A program made the position numbers and the translations under genes. From positions 744,001 to 808,000 of the forward strand of contig CP136062.1 in assembly GCA_032622095.1 (NCBI GenBank): a stretch of 64,000 nucleotides of DNA, in the 5' to 3' direction. How positions within the stretch are numbered: the first letter of the stretch is position 1; each line of letters opens with the position of its first letter. Under the pieces are notes generated by a model. The model worked only from the letters and a program-made list of their open reading frames with translations. It had not been told where the DNA came from and searched no databases. Origin of the DNA: Siphonodentalium dalli. Its lineage: Eukaryota; Mollusca; Scaphopoda; Gadilida; Siphonodentaliidae. This document shows, in pieces, positions 22,446-32,985 of the stretch.

Positions 22446-23552
22446 ATTTGAAGTACTCGCAGCTAAATGTTTATAGTCAGCCGCCTACGTGGTTGTTTGC
22501 ATGTACTTCCTTAACGTTCATTTCATTGATTTCCATAACTATTTGTATTTCAGAGTGATTATATTTGACCATCTAACCACGCATCTTCTCAAAAAAAATT
22601 TGATGCAGTTCCAATTTGCTCGATGTTAATTTTCGTCGTGGTGGTCATTAATATATACAAAGGTAACTAAGGAACAATTAAGAACTGAAACAGTCACCAG
22701 ATACAAGTCTTTTACGAAATATTTTGAATTCACGAAGTAGGGCTTCACGGTATCCACCTTTACAATACGGACTACGATATTTGATGAAATATCGCGGTAT
22801 GACTAAATACCGTCAAGAATAATTTCAAAACATTTTGCTAGTCAAGATCCTTCGGAACATGCAGTACGCAATTCAATATTTGAGTGTGAATGTAGTGTCA
22901 CGCCGACACACGCAAAGCAAATAGGACAACGCAATGCATGTCACTTGTACTCATAACAATGTGTGGGGTCCTAATGACGTACGTGGCTTACGTAAACAAT
23001 ATCAAGCATTTAGTTCACAAATTTTATTTCATGACAAAGCATATTCAACGTGCTGAACTTTGAACACTGAACTGACAAGTTTATCCGAACAAAGTACACC
23101 ACTACAATACAATGAGTCTACAGTTTTGCCGCGAGAAACGACAACATATTAACATTATCTGGCTTCAGACAAGAACGCTTCGGTGCAACAATCTGTCCGA
23201 TCTTAGTGAATAAGCGCTCAGAAGGCACACTTGTGACACATTAAATTTATATACTGAGATATGTTCGCGCGAATTCGAACAATGTTGTATAGTTTGCATT
23301 TCGTAATTGTATGGATGGCCATCATGGTTTAATTATTGCTGTGTGTGCACTAATTTGAGCTGCATATTAGATGACGTACATCCATTGGGATTATCGTTGT
23401 ATCACGCATGCATCGCGAAAATCCTCAAAATTATCGATAAGTAATACGTCGTAAACGTTCACAAAAGCTCATAACCGAGAACGTTTCGGTGATGCACTAA
23501 AAACACACCCATCAGAATTCAACGCACTTTCTTCTGTTTTGCTCTGGGCGTC
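22446..23552. other. Repeat-derived stretch, no gene seen
   Basis: A diverged fragment at about 22745-22830 (CAATACGGACTAC and CGCGGTATGACTAAATACC) matches part of the 0.79-kb direct repeats at 23644 and 27569. I see nothing else of note. Confidence 0.45.
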
Positions 23553-23745
23553 TTGTCTGGCTGGTTATCTTCTCATATCGGTTCTAGTTTCGTCTCGCTG
23601 GTTCTCTTTCATATATCAAAAGCTGGAACTATGCTTTCAATAGAGTCGACTGTGGCGTTTCAGTTTTTCTTGCTGGTTATATTCTCATTTCGCTGGTTCT
23701 CGTTTCGTCTCGCTGGAGCTCTTTCATTACTTACATGTACAGGCA
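23553..23745 (+). repeat. About 115-bp tandem duplication
   Basis: TCTGGCTGGTTAT followed by CTCATATCGGTTC and TTCGTCTCGCTGG at 23553-23615 recurs, diverged, at 23667-23745. It overlaps the start of the left 0.79-kb direct repeat. Confidence 0.65.
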
Positions 23746-24437
23746 CGCGTTATTGCCTCGTATATATTAAATTTATTAACGTTTGCTGTCGTAAAACCGA
23801 CTAAAAGAAGAAAATATAGCGTGCCGCGATATACCGACTATTCAAGTAATCCAATACGGACTACTCGGTATTAAAAATAAAACCGCGGTATGACTAAATA
23901 CCGAAAACCCGCACGCAGCACGGTGCGCCAATTCAAAGTGCGCTATTTCAAAACTGAGCGAAAAATAGTACTGCGCGAATTAAAATAAAGTATAGGTACA
24001 GGCGATCTAGCCGAAAAATGGGGGTCACTAATGGCAACACAAATGACTTTTAGTTCACTGGATAGCTGAATATGTACTGCATTAGACTAGCAATATTTTA
24101 GGAAAATCAAATTGGGAAAATTTGATAAATTTGTGTTTCCATGGCAACGATGGATAATAAATGGGTATTTGGTCATTTTACATTAAATAGTGCGTATCGT
24201 GAATAATTTAATAACTACCCAACAGTTTACATTGGTTTATGAAAAGACTTGTAATGGCCGACATTTCCACATATCCATGGTGACGTATACAGGTCAAGGT
24301 TGTTGTTAAAAATCATAATTTTATCATTTAGCAGTCATATTTTCGACTGTCGTTGTTACGATTTATTACAAATAGCGATCACCAACACTATTTTATAAAC
24401 TCCGGAATTCAGGTTCCGTGGGAAGGTTCATTTGAAT
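23644..24437 (+). repeat. 0.79-kb direct repeat R, left copy
   Basis: This copy runs from AGTCGACTGTGGCG to GGTTCATTTGAAT and is almost identical to 27569-28349. Small differences include an extra ACATGTAC near 23735 and scattered substitutions. It abuts a 5'-truncated LINE at its right edge. It contains a near-perfect X-box (24135-24148) and AGGTCAAGG (24292). Confidence 0.9.
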
Positions 24438-27258
24438 TTGAATGTTTTCGACGAGGATGTATATAATGTATCCAACCATCGCCCTCTTCTTGTCGATGCC
24501 GACATACAATTTAGTCACCAGAACTCAAATAATGTTCAAAACACTCATTTGAGGTACAACTGGAAAACATTTCAAAATAACCCAAACTTGATATCAACTT
24601 ATGTAACTCGCTTAGAATCGTACCTGCTTCCGTTGGATACATATAACGCATTCCAGTCGAAAATAGATGATTTATACAATTCCATTGTTTCTGCTATAAA
24701 TAGAGCAGCTAGAGAAATTATCCCTACAAAATCCTTCAAAAGACACCTGAAACCCTTCTGGAATGATATGCTCAGTGCGTTGCACCGGGAGATGACCGAT
24801 GCCAGAAATAATTGGATTCAACATGGTCGGCCAGCTGACCCCAGCAACGCACTGCACATTACTTACAAAAGGACTAAATATGACTTCCGCAGGGAATATC
24901 GTAAATGCTCGCAAAATTTTCTTGACGAATGTGTTAACAAGATAGATTCTTATGTAGAAATAGATCAAACTTCGTTCTTCAAACTCCTTAATGCAAAACG
25001 CGCGCGCCTTGGTACTCAATCGCAGTCATATTTTGTATCTAACGATCGTGTCATCAGAGATGACCAGGATATCGCCGACGAATGGATACATTACTACGAA
25101 TCCATATATTTAACTCAAATACACGATACCTCATTCAACGAAGACCATTATTCAAAAGTATCCCAATTCGTATCAAATGAACTTTCCCACAATAATGCAT
25201 CGGAATTTGATGAACTGTTGTGCTATCCGGTATCGGTCTCTGAAGTGATATCCGCATACAAATCTCTAAGCAGAAACAAAGCTGCAGGTCATGCCTCTTT
25301 GAACTATGAACACCTTATATTTGGAGGTGAACATCTAGCCGGCTCGCTCGCTCACCTGTTTTCATTGATGGTTGAGTCAAGTTACGTTCCGCGCAATGCG
25401 AAGGTTGGAATCATATTTTCGCTATATAAAGGCGCACCGAAGCCCAAAGAGTATTTTGATAGTTACAGGGCGATAACTCTACTCCCTGTACTGTACAAGC
25501 TTTTTGAAAGGATTGTATTATCACGTTTAAAGCAAAACGCACCAAATAGTATTGCGGTCCATCCCCTGCAAAATGGATTTCAACAAAATATCAATTGCAT
25601 GGCAACATCATAATTAGTACAAGAATGTGTCTCCTATACATCCAATAACCACAGCAAACTATTTTCTTGCTTCTTGGATGCATGGAAGGCATTTGACGCC
25701 GTGTGGATCGACGGCCTACTATTCAAATTACACGAACGGAGCATCCGGGGAAAAAGCCTAAAAATAATGCATAACCTCCTTACTGGAATGAAATGTTTAC
25801 TGTTATACAATGGTTACAAGTCAAAATGGATTGATGTATTGCACGGAACCAGACAAGGAGGTACATTATCTCCGATTTTCTACACCATTTACATTGATCA
25901 ATTACTGTATGATCTTGAGCGCTCGGCATTTGGGCTAAAAATTGTGGAATAAATGTATGTTGCCCAACTCATGCGGATGATATGTTGTTACTGTCATTAA
26001 CAGCATCAGGGTTGCAGTCACTCTGCTCGATCTGCAGCTCTTACAGCTCTCTTTGGCGTTACAAATACAATGCCACAAAAAGTTATGTTATCGTTTTCAA
26101 TGAATCAAAATCTGATTACTCTAGTTCCCAGCGAAAATGGACTTTTGGCAAACAAGAAATGTCTGAAGTCACCTCTCTCACTTATTTAGGAATACCCATA
26201 CAAAAGTTTAAATTCACAATTTCCTTTGTAGACGAGATATGTACCAAAATAAGAGGTACATTTTCATGCTATAAAATGCAGGTATTTACGCAGGTGGCCT
26301 AACTCCAATGAGTTCACTAAAGATTTACAAATCTGTTATATTACCAAGAGGTCTTTATGGATCAGAACTGCTCAACAATCTTACGAACACTGATACTCTC
26401 AAACTGGAACGCATTCACCGTTTTTGTTTGAAACGTATTCAGTGATTGCACTTTCAAACCCGTACGGCTATGGTGGAGGGATTGTTTGGTATCCCATCAC
26501 TCGGTATTTTCATTGTAAAACGTAGGGTCTCATTGTATCATTCTTTGTGTAGCATGAATTATGACAAGGCTACCAAGCAGCTCTTCCTGCTGAATCTCAA
26601 TTCGGCCAAGGAGGCCCTTTCATAAGGACAGTTGAATCGGATCTCGAAGATCCGATTAATTGGTTACTTTTATTTGGAATTTTCATCGGAAGCAATCATA
26701 CCTGTTAAGAACCATTGGAAAACCACAGTTAATGAGGCGATAGGAGTTAATTCAAATAACCAATGGCAACACCTAGTATCAATGCAGAGTGATTTCGATC
26801 GTTTTTCCATTGTCCAGGAAAAACTTCAAATGTCCCATATTTGGAAAGCATGTCATAAATTTCCCAAACACAAGAAGTGTTATTTTTTCATTGTCCAACT
26901 ACTGTGTATGTTGAAATTTAAGGAAGATGTTTTATGCACAAGATGTGGTCAAGTTTATAATGACACAGTTAAACATGTTTTTCACGACTGTGACTTTCTT
27001 AGCAACTCAAGAAATGACGCTTGGTATCGTTTTTTGTCCCATTTTCATATAGACTGTTTGATGTGTATTGATAGAATTCCTCCCTCCAATCAAATGCTCA
27101 TGCTTATTGGGCACATCCCAAATGCTCTATTCGACATAGCTGAAGATGCCCTCGCCATAGTCGATTTTTTCGTGATAGAGGCCACGCAAATATGGCATTA
27201 TTGGATAACTGGAACTCCCGGCTGTGCATCAGAGATCGTCCTGAGAGACGTGATGTGA
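24438..27258 (+). pseudogene. LINE ORF2 remnant (reverse transcriptase, Nimb/I-like)
   Basis: The frame opens with VFDEDVYNVSNHRPLL, equivalent to the SNH.P end of the endonuclease. The reverse transcriptase then shows RNKAAGHASLNYEHL, SYRAITLLPVLYKLFE, FLDAWKAFDAVW (motif A), GTRQGGTLSP (motif B) and, after a frameshift near 25945, HADD (motif C, His replacing Tyr). The C-terminus has CTRCGQVYNDTVKHVFHDC. Lesions are an in-frame TAA at 25611-25613, the shift near 25945, a TGA near 26446 and further stops near 26622. It is the same family as the minus-strand LINE at 52731-55915 but clearly diverged from it. It has no endonuclease and cannot be active. Confidence 0.85.
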
Positions 27259-27568
27259 AATAAATACATGTATGCAAGCGATGTTTTCATGTTGAATAAG
27301 AATTAAGGCAATATCTTTAATTTAGTTTTGTATTCTTCTTATGCGTAAAAGCATTAGTCTCTTTTCCTCTATGTTTATATTTTGTTTTCTGATATCGCGG
27401 TTTTCCCACGTTTTTCAGTCAATTTAAGTTGCCAAGATGTAATTATGCATTCCTGTATAAAATCTGTTTTTGCCTGTGGCAATTCATGTATTTGTATATA
27501 TGTTTAAAATTTATTGTAAGTTTGTATCGAACTCTTCAAATATGGAGGATAATAAAGATATATAATAC
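24438..27568 (+). mobile_element. 5'-truncated Nimb/I-like LINE between long direct repeats
   Basis: A LINE copy starts abruptly in the last residues of the endonuclease domain and runs through the reverse transcriptase and C-terminal CCHC region to a noncoding 3' end finishing in AATAAAGATATATAATAC. It is bounded exactly by the two 0.79-kb repeats. At the 5' join TTGAAT is present both in the repeat end and in the LINE start, a typical microhomology. The structure resembles an insertion with an exceptionally long target-site duplication. Confidence 0.8.
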
Positions 27569-28349
27569 AGTCGACTGTGGCGTTTCAGTTTTTCTTGCTG
27601 GTTAAATTCTATTTCGCTGGTTCTCGTTTCGTCTCGCTGGTTCTCTTTCATTACTTACAAGCACGCGTTATTGCCTCGTATATATTAAATTTGTTAACGT
27701 TTGCTGTCGTAAAACCGACTAAAAGAAGAAAATATAGCGTGCCGCGATATACCGACTATTCAAGTAATCCAATACCGACTACTCGGTATTAAAAATAAAA
27801 CCGCGGTATGACTAACTACCGAAAAACCGCACGCAGCACGGTGCGCCAATTCAAAGTGCGCTATTTCAAAACTAGCGAAAAATAGTACTGCGCGAATTAA
27901 AATAAAGTATAGGTACAGGCGATCTAGCCGAAAAATGGGTGTCACTAATGGCAACACAAATGACTTTTAGTTCACTGGATAGCTGAATATGTACTGCATT
28001 AGATTAGCAATATTTTAGGAAAATCCAATTGGGAAAATTTGATAAATTTGTGTTTCCATGGCAACGATGGATAATAAATGGGTATTTGGAAATTTTACAT
28101 TAAATAGCGCGTATCGTGAATAATTTAATAACTACCCAAAAGTTTACATTGGTTTATGAAAAGACTTGTAATGACCGACATTTCCACATATCCATGGTGA
28201 CGTATAAAGGTCAAGGTTGTTGTTAAAACTTTTTATCATTTAGCAGTCATATTTTCGACTGTCCTTGTTACGATTTATTACAAATAGCGATCACCAACAC
28301 TATTTTATAAACTCCGGAATTCAGGCTCCGTGGGAAGGTTCATTTGAAT
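27569..28349 (+). repeat. 0.79-kb direct repeat R, right copy
   Basis: This is the partner of 23644-24437 and starts immediately after the LINE 3' tail. The AG before TCGAC is shared by both flanks. It contains an X-box (28052-28065) and the GGTATGACTAA palindromic segment near 27805. The near-identity of the two copies implies that the duplication is recent relative to the other repeats here. Confidence 0.9.
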
Positions 28350-28479
28350 GGATATCGATATATGCATTAGAAACTATAGCAGTTTGAAATATGTGGCGAC
28401 AACATTTTTATGTACAACAAGACATATCTTGGAATATTTATATAGATTGTTGAGACAAAATAATCGACATAACTGGTCA

Positions 28480-28800
28480 GGATATATGCAAGGGTGTGTA
28501 AACTGGTTGCAACGCAGATGTCTTTTGGCACACTGGATAGTTAAAAGTCTACTGCTTTAGATTATGTTTTATTTAGGAATATCCAATTGGGACAAATTTG
28601 TTAAATTTGAGTTTCCATAGCAACTATGGCTAATAATCGGATATTTGGAATAAATCGTATGTATCGTGAATAATTTAATAAGTACCTAAAAGTTTACATT
28701 GGTTTATGGACAGACTTGTAATGGTTGATATTTTCAAATATCCAAGGTAACCTTGAAATGTCAAGGTCACGTATAAACGTCAAGGTCATGAAAGAATTAA
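28480..28800 (+). repeat. X-box repeat family, diverged third module
   Basis: This matches the 3' half of repeat R at lower identity: CACTGGATAG, ATCCAATTGGGA, GTTTCCATAGCAAC (28611-28624), GTATCGTGAATAATTTAATAA, AAAGTTTACATTGGTTTATG and AGACTTGTAATG. It ends in TCAAGGTCA words at 28760 and 28780. Confidence 0.8.
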
Positions 28801-29135
28801 GAAAATGGAGATTCAACTCCATTCTGGCGATGCTATGCTGCTAAACTGATAATATATGCAAGAATTATGAAGATGGAATTTCATCTTGATTTTAGCGGTG
28901 CTACACTGCTTATTAATGACAACCACAAGAAAATATAATTGCAAACTCGATTCTAGCAGTGCTATGCTGCTAAACTGATAGTTAATGAAAAACTTAAGAA
29001 AGCGGTTTTTCAAACCGGATTCTAGCGATGCTATGCTGATACATGCACTACTAATACATGCACATGAAAGAATTAAGAAAATTGAATTTCAAACTCAATT
29101 CTAGTAGTGCTATGCTGCTAAACTTCTAATAGATT
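28788..29135 (+). repeat. About 65-bp tandem array of stem-loop units, five copies
   Basis: The units share GAA.AATTAAGAAA, a stem-loop, TTCTAGC..TGCTATGCTGCTAAACTGATA and a variable end. The stem-loop stems differ in sequence but stay paired: AATGGAG/CTCCATT (28804-28823), AAGATG/CATCTT (28870-28887), CGGTTT/AAACCG (29003-29017) and AATTGA/TCAATT (29080-29100). The third unit pairs poorly. A second short hairpin, AGCAGTGCTATGCTGCT, follows in most units. Confidence 0.8.
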
Positions 29136-30079
29136 TATGAAATAACTCTTGTTTCGATTAAGGTTTTGGAGTTATAACCGAAAAGTTTGAAGATAATTTC
29201 TATAACGCGCGTAGCTATTTCTTATAATTTAAATCGTCATTTCACAGGGGAACCACCAAAAGTAGAAGTTAGAAGTATAACTAGCGTAACATTGACACTA
29301 TTTCCGACAAAAAAGACACGTTAAGTTGAAAGAGACACTTGTCACTCAAAAATTGTGTTGGACAATTTCCACCTGGTGGCCATTTCAGTCCAATATATTG
29401 ACAAAAGGTAGGATGATATGCAAATATTGTTCCAAAAACAATAAATTCCCCCAATAAATTGTTTGAAAATCAAACTACAAGAATATTTTCAACCTACTGT
29501 TGGTGTGAAATTTCCAAGTAATGTTGTCTTGCGTTCTTATTTCTTGTAGTATCACAGGAACATGCAGGCTGCATATAAATATGATTGGTATGTGCTTTGA
29601 TGTGAGCAAAACCAGTGTTTTCAACTTTTCCCGAACGACCTTTAAGTGTGACCTTGACCTATAAAAATAACAGGTGACATTTACCTATATGTACACGTAC
29701 ATGAACTATCTTACCCAGACCAATTATATTCTTAGATATGACCTGTTTTCCCATGGGAACAATAATATCTACATTTTCTGTACATTTTTTGCTCACTACA
29801 ACAGGGCTAATAAATAATGGACAATTCATAAGCATTTCAACGGTATATAACAATCCTATATGTACGAATTGTCATTAAACTTCTTCCTCTAATGGCCGCT
29901 CACCTATAACCATGTATCTGGTCAAAATACTACACAATTGTGCTTATCACGAAAGGGTACCACCAACTTTGAAGGTCTATATCTCTTCAATGAGTTGATA
30001 TTATTGGAAAAACTATATGTCTGCACTAAGCGGTGGTCCTCCAAATTACTTTATATATATTTTCGTCTCTCTACATCTT
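29136..30079. other. Noncoding stretch with family D copy
   Basis: It contains dispersed repeat D copy 2 (29395-29545) and TGACCTTGACCT at 29649-29660. The remaining open frames are short and unrecognised. Confidence 0.4.
29395..29545 (+). repeat. Dispersed repeat family D, copy 2
   Basis: It shares ATGCAAATATTG, AAAAACAA, AAATTCCCCC, TGAAAATCAAACTAC and TGGTGTGAAATTTC with the copies at 15735-15985 and 43840-44105. Confidence 0.65.
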
Positions 30080-30453
30080 TAATTTCAATCAAGTGGGTCG
30101 AAGTGACCTTGACTTTGACCTTTACATATGACCTTCACCTTCCCAAGAGGTGAACCTCATTTCAAAAGTTAGACAACAATAGGTGTTCATATTAACCAAC
30201 ATATTTTTTGAAATAATTGAAACAGTTCTCGCCACACACGCAATTTAACAAATATTTCCTAGTAAGTTAAAATCACCCCTCGTTGCCATGGACACAGAAA
30301 TTTTGATATTTGTTCCAAATAGTGCTCTCTAAAATGTGTGTATGTTACATACATTGTCTTACTCTACATGATGGCACCTTTGGCATTTGTGTTGCAATTA
30401 ATTCCGGGTTCAATCCTAATTCGCCTGTACTATAAGGTAGTCGGACAAGAATG
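30080..30453 (-). repeat. X-box repeat family, inverted copy; right inverted arm
   Basis: This is the reverse complement of 22066-22445. It carries GTTGCCATGGACAC at 30282-30295 and a run of TGACCT/TGACTT nuclear-receptor-type half sites at 30104-30138. Together with copy 1 it frames an 8.4-kb interval. Confidence 0.8.
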
Positions 30454-31699
30454 GTCCGTTTTGCTGGATTATTCGTCATATTTTGTCCAAGAAAGACTAT
30501 AGTTTTATTAAATTAGTCAAGTGTGCACAAACGACGTGCATATGCACTGGTATGGAAGAATGGCTACAACTGAACTATCAGTGCTTGACAACACCGCTTT
30601 CGAAGAATGGCTGTGATGACTATTGTGTCTTAATAGACATAAACATTGATGTTTAATCTTAAAAAGTTATTCTTAGATGCACCCAAATACATTATTTGAC
30701 AGTTTCCTTCATCTTCGCTCACTTATAATAATGATTCATGATATTGGTGGCCCTCACATATGCAGGTAAATTACATGCCACAATTTCATATTATTGACAG
30801 TGCTTCAATGTTAGAACAGTTCTCAATAGTTTGTTATTTCATGAAATTGTACTTGTAATTTCCACATACTGTGGAATTGAGTTCCACACCAGCCTTCAGA
30901 TTGTATCTTGCGGTGTAGCATATCGGTGCGGTAGAGTTCTGATCCTTATCATAAATGTTGTATTGTGTATTTATCACACACAATACTACACATGTCACTG
31001 GGTGTTATGGTGCCAGAATATGAGCGGCAACATGCCTATAAAATTCATCAAGTCATGAGAATTTAAAAACAGATGTACATGTATCGGTGCTACTGAATTT
31101 GCTTTCAAACGTCCTGTATGATTCATCCTTGTGAGATAATTTAATTCTATGCACAGGCAAATTCCAGTAGGGTGGAACTACAGTTATTATATCTCGCCTA
31201 TACCCATAGTTAGCTGTGATACAGATGCATTTTATAAGCATGTTTGCGTTTTCTGGCACAGTATATCTATTTGGCTTTATGCATGGGACTCAATTCAAAA
31301 CAAGCAAGGCATATTTACCAGTGTGTGACATCTGTCCGAAACTAGCATCCAAATATATGTCATGAATCAATCTCGTAACATCCCATGCACGTGTTGCATT
31401 CCATAGCTCTGATAATGGGTGACAATATATATTCTGTAATGTATCTCCCAAAACTGTGTAAAAGATAGCCATATACATGTGGATAAATGCATGACATATT
31501 GACAGCTGCACGTGTGAACGTACACAAATGAACACATGGTGGTGGCTGGGATGTGTCGATAAGGGGAGTCTCTCCCAACGTTGGTCAGGATAATCAACAG
31601 TTGACAGTTCATGTCTGGCATTAGTTGGAAATTTTAAACCACATATGTGACCCACCATATCAAATCCAGTCGGAAGTCAGGATTTTTTTACCCTGTGCA

Positions 31700-31762
31700 A
31701 ATGCATTATCTTATATATGCGAGTCGACCATAGGTCGCCTCGCATATATAAGAGAATGCATT
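31700..31762. repeat. 63-bp near-perfect palindrome
   Basis: Arms 31700-31729 and 31733-31762 pair at 28 of 30 positions with a 3-base loop. The arm contains ATGCATT, TCTTATATATGCG and GCGACC-type ends. A related word, CATATATAAGAGAATGC, occurs alone at about 36520-36536. Confidence 0.85.
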
Positions 31763-32082
31763 GGCCTAACAATTTTTTACAATTTTAATAATTTGTTCTT
31801 GTATTCTTTAACAATTTTATAAGTTTACCCATACAGAGCCCCAGACAAACATGAGCAGACGACACTCTTATATGTGCTTATATATGTGTGGGGCTCCATG
31901 CAGGGTAATGGATGTTTATTTTATTTTATGTCCTTTAAATTGTAATACTCAGAAAGTAATTGCAGTAGAAACACAAAACCTGTAGCGAATATGTAGGCAT
32001 CTGAGGTCTACTAAAAATAAAGGTATCCGCATGTCGGTTCAATGTTTCTTGACGGAGTTATGGCCCTTTTTCGATTATTTTT

Positions 32083-32106
32083 CATTATTATTATTATTAT
32101 TATTAT
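32083..32106 (+). repeat. (ATT)n microsatellite
   Basis: About seven to eight uninterrupted ATT units. Confidence 0.9.
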
Positions 32107-32504
32107 ACTTGACACTTTTGCAACCCTTATTACTCGAAAAGTATAAGGAGTAGCACACTAAAACTTGGTACGTATGTTGGGGTCCAAGAGTTGTATGCCC
32201 AGGTCGTATAAAGCAAGCATTTTTTCCCGAGGAGTTATCTCCCTTTATCTGAAAACATTTCATTTTATTATCTCGGAAAAACATATGAGACACAGTATTA
32301 TTTTAATCATATCTTATGGCATAGCTTGTTATTAAACCCGCATATCAAGTCACTATAAAAAAAAAATCGGCGACTCGAAAATTAAGTGGGCATTTAATTC
32401 ACAGAGCAGAGACTACTGTAGTCAGACGATTTCTACGATTATTTCTGTCATGGATGAATTTACCTCGAAAAAATAAGGCCTCGATGGGTTATTCGCAAAG
32501 TCGT

Positions 32505-32985
32505 TTAGCACTCTCTGGATTAAAGACATAGTATGGACTTGTTCCGATGTCAGAAACTGATAAGTTGTAATCAGGCGCTATGACAACTGGAGGTATGTAG
32601 CATTCTACTAACATCGCCGAAAATATTAAGCAAATCGACAGTACCACTGCATAGAAAACATCGTCCGAACAACGCTCAATTGTAAATATTTACTTAGCGA
32701 TTCGGGAGGCAACAATCGGCTATAAATTAACGACAACGATTTCGCCATCGAGAGTCACTGCTTTTAATTAATATATAAGAATGACGGTGTGTTGTCAACT
32801 TAGATAGAGTATTTGTAAAATGTACTAACTCGAGAAAGATTAATCTCCATTTAATCACCCTACCAGAGTGGTTTACATCACTTTAATCACCATTTAACCA
32901 CCCTACCAGAGTGGTTCACATCACTTTAATCTCCATTTAATCACCCTACCAGAGTGGTTCACATCACTCTAAGTTTGCCTCACAC
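32505..32985 (+). repeat. Dispersed repeat family E, copy 1 (inverted to 62555-62965)
   Basis: This reads as the reverse complement of 62555-62965. Shared words are AAAGACATA, TGATAAGTT, CATTCTACTAACATC, TTGTAAATATTTAC, GATTCGGG, CCATCGAGAGTCA, TAATATATAAGAATGACG and GAGAAAGATTA. Identity is about 75-80 percent by eye. Confidence 0.75.
32841..32969 (+). repeat. 43-bp tandem repeat, three units
   Basis: Unit TAATCTCCATTTAATCACCC followed by TACCAGAGTGGTTCACATCACTT, three near-identical copies. It lies at the end of repeat family E; the copy at 62555 has only one diverged unit, so the amplification happened in this copy. Confidence 0.9.

Larger units (their letters stand above)
30454..32504. 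other. Stretch without a recognisable gene
   Basis: It holds a 63-bp palindrome (31700-31762) and an (ATT)n tract (about 32083-32106). Overlapping open frames on the minus strand at 31290-31658 have no recognisable domain, and two frames are open at once, which suggests chance. GGAGTTATGGCCC and GGAGTTATCTCCC words suggest old dispersed repeats. Confidence 0.4.

Noticed and set aside
23644-28349. Direct repeats R as LTRs of an LTR retrotransposon
   Set aside because: The enclosed protein is a non-LTR reverse transcriptase with a CCHC C-terminus and no gag, protease or integrase. The repeats lack TG...CA ends, and no primer-binding site or polypurine tract is seen.
28788-29135. Hammerhead ribozyme array
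   Set aside because: CTGATA occurs in some units but the required CUGAUGA and GAAA core pair is not present in a proper arrangement.
22066-30453. Inverted arms as terminal repeats of one 8.4-kb DNA transposon
   Set aside because: The arms belong to a repeat family with three further copies inside the interval, no target duplication is visible at the outer edges and no transposase lies between. Independent copies are simpler.
31290-31658. 122-codon minus-strand frame with two overlapping alternative frames
   Set aside because: Several frames are open over the same DNA, the composition is not protein-like and no homology is recognisable.
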